Assembly: GCA_039545355.1 (NCBI GenBank)
Contig: BCJJ01000080.1
Location: 1-28,695, forward strand
DNA length: 28,695 nt
Direction of reading: 5' to 3'
Source of the DNA: Trichosporon coremiiforme
Lineage: Eukaryota > Basidiomycota > Tremellomycetes > Trichosporonales > Trichosporonaceae
A program made the position numbers and the translations under genes. This document shows, piece after piece, positions 1 through 9,196 of this stretch; position 1 is the first letter of the stretch; each line of letters begins with the position of its first letter. The notes under the pieces were generated by a model. That model searched no databases. It was not told the origin of the DNA and saw nothing but the letters and a program-made list of their open reading frames with translations.

Positions 1-890
1 CTTGTGGAGGTCACCCTTGTGAGGGTGCCCACGCAGAGGTCATCCGTGGGAAAGCTCAGGCTGGCCAAGGAGCGAGCAGAGGACCACCGTGGAAAAGTCA
101 GGGTGGTGGTGGAGGCTTGGAGGGCACGGCGGCAAGCCGCACCTACCCATCATTCAAGTCTCCCACGAGCAACCAGTGCCCGCCAGGCTTGTTCCTACGG
201 AACCCTCAGTTTCCCACGGTGACCTGTCAGTTCGATGCCCAGGTTCCACGGGTACCTGAATCGGTGGTGAGCTTGTCCAAGTTTCCCACGGGTACCGAAC
301 ACGGTGTTTGACGACGGCCACAGTAATCACGTCGTCAGCCCAGCAAACAACAGTGACTTTGCCCGTAAGAACCTCGCCATCCCGGGATCTAGCCAAGACA
401 CTCACTTGCCACCCCAGCTCTCCCACGCATTGTCCTCTGTTGGCCACACCGCTCGACGTTTGCGGGATTCAACGAATAGCCCGTCACCCGTAGTTAGTGA
501 TGCACAGGGGCTCTCAATCGCCATCCAGCCTTCGGAGGAGGAACCTCCACCTGAGCTCCCCTTGCCACCCCAGATCTCCCACGGGGAATCATGAGAACGC
601 CACCGAACTTTTCCACGGTGGTCTTCAGCCTCTCCGTGGCGAGCCTCAGCTGTTCCACGGAGGGAGGACAAGACCGACGAGGGACCATGTGCCTTCCCAA
701 GGCCCGTGAGGGCCTCGGCTTTCTCCACAAGCTGAGCGGGATGTGGCCTCCACTCTTCCACGGCTGCCTTTCCATACTTCCGTCGACTGTCGACCGCGGG
801 TCTATTTTAAAGGTTTCGCACAATGGATCACTATCTGAGAGGTGTACACGTCGACGACCCACGACTCTCAACAACCGTGGGAACCTTAAA
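1..890. repeat. Degenerate TTTCCCACGG repeat cluster A
   Basis: A short motif recurs at irregular spacing. In the CGTGGGAAA orientation it lies near 45-53 and 88-95. From about 159 it appears reversed (TTTCCCACGG, TCTCCCACG or TTCCACGG) near 159, 209, 243, 281, 418, 575, 610, 652 and 755. A last forward copy is near 874. Two copies (406-427 and 562-584) share a longer unit, GCCACCCCAG followed by a TCTCCCACG core, differing at one base of the 22. No gene with a coherent long frame lies here. I read this as the remains of a diverged short tandem repeat; its function is unknown. Confidence 0.65.
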
Positions 891-941
891 TGCAGCCGTG
901 GCTTCCTCCGACGTCGAGTTCAAAAACTGATTGACTAAGTG

Positions 942-1235
942 CCAGATTCGACGCTCGCGAGTCCATTTTTGGACAGAATCAGACGGCAAAGCCATCCTGA
1001 GTCACGGTCAACGCTTGGGATTCCATTTTGGGCAGTTCTGCAGTGAACGCTCGCGAGTCTAGAGTGGACTTGCACATTGAGAGATCGCGAATCCAGAATT
1101 ATGGAGCTGGCAGCCATGGGCATTGCGGTTCGGCTGTTCGGATGACACAGAGTCCACTTCCGGCCATCAATCGCTACATTCGCGAGCCTTCAGTGCCCAA
1201 TTCTGTACTACGAGCGACTCTCCACTTCCCAAAGC
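942..1235. repeat. Degenerate CGCTCGCGAGTCCA repeat
   Basis: A second, unrelated degenerate unit follows cluster A. Copies start near 950 (ACGCTCGCGAGTCCATTTTT), 1010 (ACGCTTGGGATTCCATTTTG), 1047 (ACGCTCGCGAGTCTAGAGT), 1083 (GATCGCGAATCCAGAATT), 1178 (ATTCGCGAGCCTTCAG) and perhaps 1210. The first copy contains a small perfect inverted repeat, GTCCA-TTTT-TGGAC, at 961-974. Spacing is about 35-95 bp and divergence is high, so the copies are old or under no length constraint. Confidence 0.45.
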
Positions 1236-2979
1236 ACCCAGGTCAGCACGACTGCCCAGCACCACCGATCCTACCGTCTCAGCTGCTCTATGTTCAGGCT
1301 CAGCCCCACTTACTCATTTAACTCACTTGTACTCGCCTGGCGCAGAAGGTATCGGATGCTTTTCAGCAGCCGACGCCACTGTCAACATCTGTGCTTCTTG
1401 TTCCTTGGGGGCGCATGCGCGTGGTGCAGATGGTGGTTTGCTGGAAGGAAGATGCGGCCACACCACAGACATCCATTTACGCCTCTCCTTCACTTGCATG
1501 AGGTGTCCAAGGCTTGTTCTGTTGGGCACCTCTCGCACTACTCGGGCCGGTACGCACCATGATGATTGCTGCATGGACGGGGAGCAGGCGTTCAACCTCA
1601 GTTAGCCCCACGGAGCCGTCAGTTGCTGTGGTGCGGCTATTTGTCCGCTATGCCGCTAGAATGTTGAACATTCGGGCTGTAAGGAAACACAGACTGGCAG
1701 ATCTTGGGCCTGGTCGTCCACGCAGCGCGAGGGAGCTTGAATGAGGGCTCCGGGAGCAATAAATTCAAAAGTTTTGATGGTGTCCACAACTGCCCTGAGG
1801 AACTGTTGACCTCAGTCAGGAGCGCCCCGCGTCATTTCCTGCGCTTAATCAATCAGCAAAAGTTTTTAAGCCCTCTGCTACCGTAACGGGGAGCGCGAAG
1901 ACGCTATGCATGGCATGCTTGCACCCCTGGCCTTGAGCTTTCCAGACTCATGCAGCACGTTGGTAGGTTGGAGCAGACTCGCGGTGCTTGAGAGTGAGAG
2001 CAAGACTCTCAGCAGATGTATGACACCAGTGATGTCGAAACTGGGAAAGACAACTCATCAATTTCTGAAGCGGTGCCCCAAAGGAGCGTTTGAATGGCTC
2101 AGCTGATAACCCGAGTGCTAGGGCGGTCACTCAAACAGTCAAGTACCAGCTTTGGTGGTGTGCGTCGTGACATATCCTGCTTCAGGAGCGCCTCGGGAGC
2201 GACTTGAAGCAGGTAGAGCACACTCCAGCATTCCACATGTTTGCCCATTCAGCTATCCACCATGGAAGTGAAGTGCAGGTAGGCCTTTGTCATCATCGTG
2301 CTGGGGGAAGATAGAGCACAAAGGCATGCCTAAGAAGTCTCCGGTCCGCTGGAACGAGTACTCTGACCCAAGTCGCCCCGTAGCACGCCCAGGGGGTCAC
2401 TTAGGGAAGTTGGAGTAAATGGAGTCCGTAGAAGGAATCCCTGACACGCAACACGCAAAACGGCTGGGCACAGAATGACATGAGGATACCACCAATTCCT
2501 TGATACGCAATCAGCTATCCGTGCGGCCTACGGAAAGCGGTATACGAAGATACAGGGGCAACGACACTTATGCTGGTGAAGGTAGGGTGACGCAGACCGA
2601 GCCCAGCGTCTTTCAGGTCCCCGCAAGTTACTCGGGCAGTTGGGAGCCCTGCCTGAATTGAGGTATTCCACAGGAAACGACACGAAACTGATCGGGGTCG
2701 GGAGAAGCCTTCGCTAGATTCACGCTTTGCCACGGGGTGACACTCACCCAAGCGGCTCAGGGAACCTGCCAGAGCAGTTTTGCTCTTCCTCACCTAACCC
2801 CCTATCGGCTCGGGCTCGTCGCGTTTGGCGCGCCCTCCAAGTTGCCTTGTTGCTCGGCCCGAGGTCGATGCCTTGGGGTCGGAGGACGCCGAAGCAACAC
2901 CCTAAAGCTTCCTGAGGGTTACCGCGGACGTCTCTTTGTTGAGATTCTTGGTGCTGTCGGAGGAAGGCCCAGTTACATT
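1236..2979. other. Gene-free stretch between the repeat clusters
   Basis: I see no coding region with family-like sequence, no tRNA and no clear transposon ends. Frames are short and lack the strong C-ending codon bias of the real genes further right. The only local structure noted is an imperfect hairpin at 2176-2213, with 9-bp perfect arms CCTGCTTCA and TGAAGCAGG. Confidence 0.5.
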
Positions 2980-3665
2980 CAAAGTTTCCCACGGATGACT
3001 CGCTGTGTTTGCAAGTGGTAAGAGCAAGCTCTGTCGTGGGAAACCGGCGGTGGCAAAGGTAGAGAGAGGCTCAGTCAGCAGACGCTCGTGGGAAACCAGT
3101 TACGAAGGCACCCGTGGGAAACGGGATGAAAGGGGGAGGGCTTCGTGAGAAGGTTGGCAGGATTGAGCATTCGTGGGAAGGTCGGCGGGACTGAGTTGGC
3201 GGAACTGATGCCATTCGTGGAAACTGAAGCAATCGTGGGATGCTGGGGCAACAGGTCACCCAGGAGAAACCTCGGATGAGCTGCCGAGTCTCGCACGTGA
3301 CCCACTTTGCCACTCACAGGGATAGCAGGCTGACTTCACCAACCGAATTCTGGGTTCCCACGAGTACCTTGCCACCCACCACGTTTCCAACAAGTGATCT
3401 CCGGGGCTTACGCTCGCCACCCCCAGTTTCCCACGGTTGGATGCACTGGCCCCCCTCCCAGCTTTCCCACGACGGACCGACCACAATTCGCCACCCTTTG
3501 CATCCACTCTCCCATCGACAACTTTCCCACGGATTCAGTCCCAACTCGCCACCTCAGCTCTCCCACGGAAGACCTCCCGTCCCCCCCCGCCCCCGTTCCC
3601 CTGCTGTCAGTTTCCCACGATCGACTTCCGGCAGCCTGTGCCGAACGCCAGGTTTCCCAACGAGC
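2980..3665. repeat. Degenerate TTTCCCACGG repeat cluster B, inverted about 3290
   Basis: The same motif as in cluster A is denser here. After one reversed copy at 2984-2993, copies in the CGTGGGAAA orientation lie near 3035, 3087, 3113, 3143, 3171, 3215 and 3233. From 3354 onwards all copies are reversed: near 3354, 3383, 3427, 3463, 3523, 3560, 3611 and 3653. The extended unit GCCACCYCAG plus YTCCCACGG is seen at 3413-3436 and 3545-3568, and in reverse complement at 3035-3058. Spacing is mostly 18-60 bp. The two arms therefore form a large, loose inverted array. Confidence 0.7.
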
Positions 3666-3804
3666 GATTTGACCTGCTGTCCGGCGCTGATTATTTACAA
3701 CAGACTGAATTCTGCATTGAACAAATTTGGTTCCGCTCTCCATACAAATGGCAGAGAGCGTGCCACATGGCATTCACGTGCCCCCTCTGGCTGTCCTTCG
3801 GAGG

Positions 3805-4121
3805 GGCGTAGGAGCCAGAGAGAGGCCTTTCGGAGGGAGCTCTCGGCCTCGGTGATGTCGACAGCGGCAACAGCAACTTGGACCAGACCAACGGCACCTT
3901 TTCAAGTGCTGGTACCTGCAACACAGCCTTCTTGAGGTTGGTGATGTACGTAACAATCCGCACATCAGGGCGAGCAGCACGAATCTGATATGATGTCCAG
4001 TGCGATCATCGGCCACCTCGAGCATTCGGTCCTTGTACTTTTGAGGACAGCCTTCGGCATATCGAAGGCGGTCAAGTTTGTGGATTTTCCGCTGCAGGAG
4101 ACGCCTTTGCCAGTCAAACGG
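3805..4121 (-). pseudogene. Possible decayed or unrecognised gene fragment
   Basis: Downstream of the carboxypeptidase gene, three successive minus-strand frames each give protein-like sequence. The first reads FDWQRRLLQRKIHKLDRLRY and continues to KYKDRMLE. The second contains ARPDVRIVTYITNLKKAV. The third contains QVAVAAVDITEAESSLRKAS. Removing 32 nt between the first two (a GT...AG span with a poor GTGGCC donor) joins them in frame, but no credible intron joins the second to the third, so at least one frameshift is needed. I do not recognise the family. It could be a pseudogene, a short gene with atypical introns, or chance. Confidence 0.35.
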
Positions 4122-4143
4122 AGTTCATCTGCAATTCTAGAAG

Positions 4144-5949
4144 CTACGAGCTACCACTGTCCCAACCTTCAAGGTTGCGGATGACCTGGTAGTAAAACTG
4201 GATGGAACTCAGGTGGGCCCTGAGACTGATACGCTCATTGACAGTGTGCTGGTTCAAGGACTCGTTCAGATAGGCAGGGGTGTACCGGTAAATGTTCTCG
4301 GTAACGTTCCACATATGCGCAGTGTCCGTGTTCGCTGTTGTGTCAGTGAGGGAGATGCACCATTGCACTCACCGTACATGCCCGTCGGGGTGACGAGAGT
4401 GTCATTACCCCACACGGCTTTGATGGTACTGGCAAGCAGCTGGAAGGAAGGTCCGTTGTCCGGAGTAACCGGCGCGGGCTCCAGTCCGGGGCCATTACCT
4501 ATGTAGGCGATGGACAAATTACCAGCGGGGACGGGGGTCCCTGTTCCACCCGTCAGCTCGCTGGCGGGGGTGTCATGGGGGGTGACGTTTAGGGGGTGCC
4601 CTTGCCCAAACGCGGTGACGCTGATGTTGAGGCTTTGCGCGTACGGCACGACGACGTCGAGGTAGTGCTGGGCAGTTTCCTGGACGCTCGATGTGAACGC
4701 GATGCGGTGGTTGATGGACGCTACACATCAGTCTGCGCTCTGACGTGTGCTCACCGTTGACGCTCTCTGGCAGTGCATTGATCTTGTTCCCACCGTTAAT
4801 CAGGTCGATAGCAGACGTAGTCGTCAAGAAGGCGTTGGCGATCCTGTCGCGCTTGCCGAGTTCATCTGCCAGACCCTGCCACTGAGACGGATCCTGGATG
4901 CGGCTCTTCAAGTCACCGGGAATGCTGGTGGCGTACTCGGCCAGACATGCCAGGTACTTTAAGAACGGGTTGCCCTCGTCCAGCTTGTTGGGGTACGGGT
5001 TGCTCTCAAAGTTTGACAGGATCAGGGACATTAGTCCGACTCGGTCATCAGCTCCGCCGGTATGAATACCTACTTCCAGTGTGGGACAAAGGGGAGCTCG
5101 AGTGCCCGCCCAAGGTACTCAGGCTCAGTTGCAGCGATACGCTGCCCTTCTCTGCCATGCCCAGACTGGCGACCCTTGTCCCGTACACTTCGCGGACGCC
5201 GGAGAAGCCTTCGTCCACTATAAACGCGACGCCGTGCTGGCCGTAGCGTTGGCGGATAATATCGGCGACCTTGCCAGCACCACGCTCTCCGCCGACCTGG
5301 CCATGAGTGTGGACACGCGGGTCAAACAAACCTCTTCGTCGAAACCGATCGAGAGCAACACCGGGCGATCAGGCTCAAACCCCTCCGCGATGAGCCGTTC
5401 GACGGCGGCGAGTTGCCCGATCAGTGTGTTCTTTGTATCACTGGCCCCTCTTCCCCAGATCCAAGCTCCTTCCGATTCGTTGGAGACAAAGCCAGAGAAA
5501 GGGGGGTGGGTCCATTGCCCCACTGTCTCATTCAGAACCGGAACTACGTCCTCGTGGGACATGAACAGGATTGGGGCCTTGGTGCCGTTGCCGATCGAAT
5601 TGCCCCCAAACGTAAAGAGGTGGCTGTGAACGTTGACAGTCTCGTGAGTCGCGTGCTCGTAAACAGTCGGGAACTCTTGGCGCAAGAACTCGGCGAAACG
5701 CGTGTGTGAGTCGAAGACGGTGTCGTTCGGGTTCACGGGCATGTTGTCGTAAGACACGGTCGGGATCTGGACCGCCCTCGAGAGACGCTGCGCGGCTGCA
5801 CTGGCGTAGCTCTCGTTCGCCGCTGGGTTCCATCCATCGCCTTTGGCCAGTGCGTTAGGCTGGGCGGGACAGAGGGAAGAAGTTGTGTTACCACCCCAAC
5901 CACCGTTCGCGGCGACCAGGGCAGCGCATAGGATTGTGAAAAGCACCAT
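4144..5949 (-). CDS. CPS1: M20 family metallopeptidase, carboxypeptidase S-like
   Basis: A zinc carboxypeptidase of the secretory/vacuolar route; in yeast the family releases C-terminal residues from short peptides. Five exons (5949-5332, 5296-5074, 5039-4755, 4720-4373, 4334-4144) joined by introns of 35, 34, 34 and 38 nt give 554 residues, against 576 in yeast Cps1. Residues 1-15 are a hydrophobic signal peptide or anchor, and several N-glycosylation sequons follow. M20 motifs are complete: SHEDVVPV (H132, D134), the metal-bridging aspartate in GRGASDTK (D171), the catalytic and ligand glutamates in GFDEEVGG (205-206), the dimerisation-lid GGHSS, INHRI, and the C-terminal ligand motif NTDTAH (H498). 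The splice model restores each motif in frame. The symbol names the family; true orthology among M20 paralogues is not shown. Upstream it faces RPS12 across about 500 bp. Confidence 0.88.
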
Positions 5950-6448
5950 CAGTCACTTGTGTTGGAGCTCCATGCTCGTCGTGTCAGGAGGATCGGCTGC
6001 GTTAAGTAGCTGTCGTGCATCCCCAAAGGTTCCAACACGCTGCCCACATTGTTCCCAGCCCACATGAACATCCCTCGGCAATGACACGCGCAGACTCTCT
6101 CTCGCCAAGTTTTGACTTTCGTGACATCATGGTGTCTGTGATGACGAGAACTTCTTCCAGAAAGTCACTTGAAAGTCACTTGACCAGGCGACTGAGTCAG
6201 CTGCCAGGATGCTGCTTACACTGGGATGTCAGAGGTGTGGAGACGTCGTGAATCAATCCTCCGCGACCCTGAGAGATAACGGCGCTAGAGTGCCACAAAC
6301 GGCTTCTTAGATGGTCGGACGAATTTCCGAAAACGCCGACTCACTGTGGTGGCAGGGGCACGATTTTCAGTGAGCAAGCCCTGTTTGGTGGTTCTCAACT
6401 CTACAACTTCTTTCTCGTTTACAAAACCGGTGGAAGAAGACCATCACA
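5950..6448. other. Divergent intergenic region, carboxypeptidase S / RPS12
   Basis: No gene is seen. It should hold both promoters. AAAGTCACTTG occurs twice in perfect tandem at 6161-6171 and 6172-6182, and the core AGTCACTTG again at 5951-5959 next to the carboxypeptidase start. These may be binding sites or chance repeats. Confidence 0.5.
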
Positions 6449-6926
6449 ATGTCTGACGCCGGATCCAACGCTTCCAACGTCCCTGAGCAGGTCGAGCAGG
6501 TCGAGGTCGCCGACAACTCTGGCCCCATGTCGGTCGAGCAGGCCCTCGAGGAGGTCGTCAAGACTGCCCTCGTGAGTTTTCAGTGAAAGCGCGGCGCTGA
6601 CGCTTCAGATCCACGACGGCCTTGCCCGTGGTCTCCGCGAGTCCGCCAAGGCCCTCGACAAGCGCGAGGCTCACCTTTGTGTTCTCGTCGAGACCGTCAC
6701 CGAGGCCGAATACTCGAAGCTCATTGAGGCCCTTTGCGCTGAGCACAACATCCAGCTCATCAAGGTCTCCGACGCCAAGGTTCTTGGCCAGTGGGCCGGT
6801 CTCTCCAAGATTGACCGTGAGGGCAAGCCCCGCAAGGTCGTCGGCTGCTCGTGCGTCGTCATCACCAACTACGGTGCCGAGACTGCTGGCCTCCAGGTCC
6901 TTCTCGACTACTTCAAGACCCGCTAA
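6449..6926 (+). CDS. RPS12: 40S ribosomal protein eS12
   Basis: A small-subunit ribosomal protein at the beak of the 40S. Two exons (6449-6571 and 6609-6926) are split by a 37-nt intron (GTGAGT donor, CTGAC branch). The product is 146 residues, close to the 143 of yeast. Family signatures after a short acidic N-terminus include [63 protein letters not shown] and the C-terminal [13 protein letters not shown]...LDYFKTR. Codon use is strongly biased, as expected for high expression. The start has a good context (ACAATGTCT). A second intron lies just after the stop, in the 3'UTR. Confidence 0.97.
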
Positions 6927-6933
6927 ATCACAC

Positions 6934-7105
6934 GTGAGTCTGCGATCTTGCTTGCATCTTTCATGATGAATATGGGACTCCCTCTTCGCATCCATGTGTG
7001 TCGACAACCCCTAGGAATCGAACCTACCTCGAAAGAGGCCATTTCCGCCGTCTGAATTCTTGCCTGGCAATTTCTTGTCCGTCGTGTGACCGTGCTGACT
7101 GGCAG
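6934..7105 (+). other. 3'UTR intron of RPS12
   Basis: A GTGAGT donor seven bases after the RPS12 stop and the acceptor region GTGCTGACTGGCAG match the donor, branch site and acceptor pattern of the coding introns in this window. At 172 nt it is more than four times longer than any of them (31-39 nt), which suggests that it carries something. Confidence 0.6.
6958..7060 (+). ncRNA. Candidate intronic C/D box snoRNA
   Basis: Inside the RPS12 3'UTR intron, a perfect C box (ATGATGA, 6963-6969) is followed 82 bases later by a D box (CTGA, 7052-7055). This is a usual size for a C/D snoRNA. The bases just before the D box (CATTTCCGCCGT) would be the guide. A terminal stem next to the boxes is not evident, nor are clear D' and C' boxes, so the call is tentative. 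Human RPS12 hosts snoRNAs in its introns (SNORD100, SNORD101, SNORA33), so the host is plausible. Confidence 0.4.
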
Positions 7106-7208
7106 GAGTGCGGTAGTCCTTTACTGGAATTATTGCCATGGTTTACATATAGGACTAGGATCGTGTGATGCAGATGCGTTGGTTGCAGATGTTTTGGTAC
7201 TGGCGATA

Positions 7209-9142
7209 CTACTGATGAGCCCAAACCCGGACCCCGCCCCGCCTCTTGTCTTCGTCTTGAGCAATGTCGAACCCGTTCCAGAGGTTGTCAATCTCTTGGT
7301 AGCCTCGAGCGCTGAGCGCCTCCTGGACGGACGTGTTTGCTTGGCTTCTGTGGAGAACCTCTCCGAACAGCAGTACGTGTGACGGCATTTCTGGGGTGGA
7401 CTCTTGCTCGCCGACTGCTCCAAGCGGCACCGGCGGGTACGGGAACACTTCCTGGACGTACGACACGGGCTGGTCGTAAAACATGTCCTGCTGCGTCCAG
7501 TGGTGGGTTGTGTTTTGCAGTGGCGGGTCGCAGGTCAGGAACCACCCGGTGATGTTGCGCCCGAGATGACTTGACCACGGCGTCGAGTGGCAAGGCATCA
7601 GCACTGCGATCTTTGAGACGCTGCCATACTCCCCACGGCGAAGCTTGTTCATGACTTTGACTTGTGCTTCTCCGTGGAAGACGTTAAGATAGAGGAATGG
7701 CACGATTGGGGCCAGGAGAATGAGGTAAAAGGCGCGCTTCGGTATGCGGATCCACTGGCGGAACGTCATTCCCGGCTTTTGGAAGCACCCGACCATTGAA
7801 GCCCAGTAGTCCGCCTGGAGCGCGGGCAGCGTAAACATGAGGAGCTGAGGCAGGAGGGGATGCAGGAATCGCCATTCGGAATGAGGTGACAGCGAGAAAA
7901 TCGCGACAGTGAAGCAGATCGCGTGCGCCAACCTACGCATCGGCGGGGTCACGTCGAGACGCGCGAGAGACAAGGGTGCCACGCTACGGGGCAAGATTGC
8001 TGCCAGGAAACCCTTGGCCCACCAGTACCACAGGGGGAAAAGCAGCAGCGGAAGCGACTGAACCAGGTGGTACGCGAGCCCGGTCCCGCCGTAGAACACA
8101 GCAATGTTGCGGAGTACGTTCTGGTGGAAGAACGTAAACACGGGCAAGACGACGCGACCGACCATAAGATAGTCAAAGACAGTAGCCGACAATAGAACGA
8201 GGAGCCTGCAGTCAGTGGTAACGCGAGGCTCCAGCACCCACCCTCCGAGCACAGCCGTGACGTTGAAAGAGATGAAAGCGCTTGAACCTTTCAGGCGGTA
8301 AACAGACCAGGCGCTGGCCAGGTGATAGTACGCCCAAAAGACCAGCATCGTGGGTCTGATACACACCGACAAGGTTGCAAGGGCCGCAGCGACAAACACA
8401 CTCTGGGGAAGTCTGCAGCGTGTCAGCGATGGAACGATGGCCGTCCTCACGAGGCGGTTCTGCCCTCGGCCCGATCCATAGCGACGGGGTCGAGGTTTTC
8501 GGGCCCGGGAGGGCGTGGGACAGGTTCACGAGGGCATGTTGCCGGATAGAATACTAGCGCTGCGGTGGTGAGGAGGGTCTCTGGAGACGTGGACAGCGCT
8601 CGAGGAAGGAGATGCGCGTTGAAGAGAGAGGTCAGAGACAGGAACAACTGTGCAAGTCAGAGTCGCAAACATTCTAGACCTACGGCGCCCGTAGCCGCGC
8701 CTGGGCCCCTCAGCTTGACTGCGAGCAGCACGGTGAAGTAATCCGTGAGAGCTGCGATGAGCACACCGACGAATCGGGGCAATGCAATCTACGCGAACGT
8801 CAGTACCTCTCGAACGAGGGCGCTCACAGCCCACTCGGTGTCCTGCAGACCGAGCATGTCAATTGATTTGTAGATCGCCATGAAAACTCCGGGCCAGACC
8901 CAGCTTCGCAGCCTTCCCTCGCATACCGCACGCTTCAATAGGTCGACGACACTACCGCCTTGGGTTGCCCCAGCAGCGGGAGGCAGGTCGCGCCATTCCC
9001 AAGTCAAGAACCCTTGGCCGAACACTGCAGAGTAGGCTGGCTCGAACGCCTGGTAGAACTCGTCGGGCTGGAAGAAAGTGTGAGGGAGCAGTAGACTTAG
9101 CGACCGAAGCGTCAACGCAACGAGAAACGCATTGGGAATCAT
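7209..9142 (-). CDS. GPI10: GPI mannosyltransferase 3 (PIG-B/Gpi10)
   Basis: An ER multi-pass enzyme that adds the third mannose to the GPI-anchor precursor, using dolichol-phosphate-mannose. Exons 9142-8828, 8788-8684, 8647-8451, 8412-8242 and 8205-7209, with introns of 39, 36, 38 and 36 nt, give 594 residues (yeast 616, human 554). Family marks are HTFFQPDEFYQAFEPAY in the first luminal loop, IALPRFVGVLIAALTDY, PETLLTTAALVFYP, CIRPTMLVFWAYYHL, FFHQNVLRNIAVFYGG, SLSPHSEWRFLHPLLP and the PIG-B-type LMPCHSTPW...LGR with WFLTCDPP. An upstream in-frame ATG at 9196 would add 18 residues. The fourth intron is stop-free and a multiple of three. The gene converges on RPS12. Confidence 0.93.
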
Positions 9143-9196
9143 TGGAAATGGCGAGATGAGTGTTGGGGTGATGGCGAAGCACGGGCGACATGGCAT

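Noticed and set aside
1123..1605. Longest plus-strand open frame of the left region, 160 residues
   Set aside because: No family-like sequence, no codon bias like the real genes, and it overlaps degenerate repeats.
1..3780. LTR retrotransposon or DNA transposon in the left region
   Set aside because: No polymerase, integrase or transposase-like frame and no paired terminal repeats were seen; only short degenerate repeats.
7013..7023. tRNA on the minus strand: perfect B-box-like GGTTCGATTCC with a hairpin resembling a variable arm
   Set aside because: The acceptor stem pairs poorly, the T-stem has a mismatch, and no anticodon loop with T at position 33 can be drawn. It lies inside the RPS12 3'UTR intron.
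8789..8806. An 18-nt intron in GPI10 (GTACTGACGTTCGCGTAG)
   Set aside because: A 39-nt intron ending at the same acceptor but starting at the GTGAGC donor (8827) fits the sizes of all other introns and gives a better family match.
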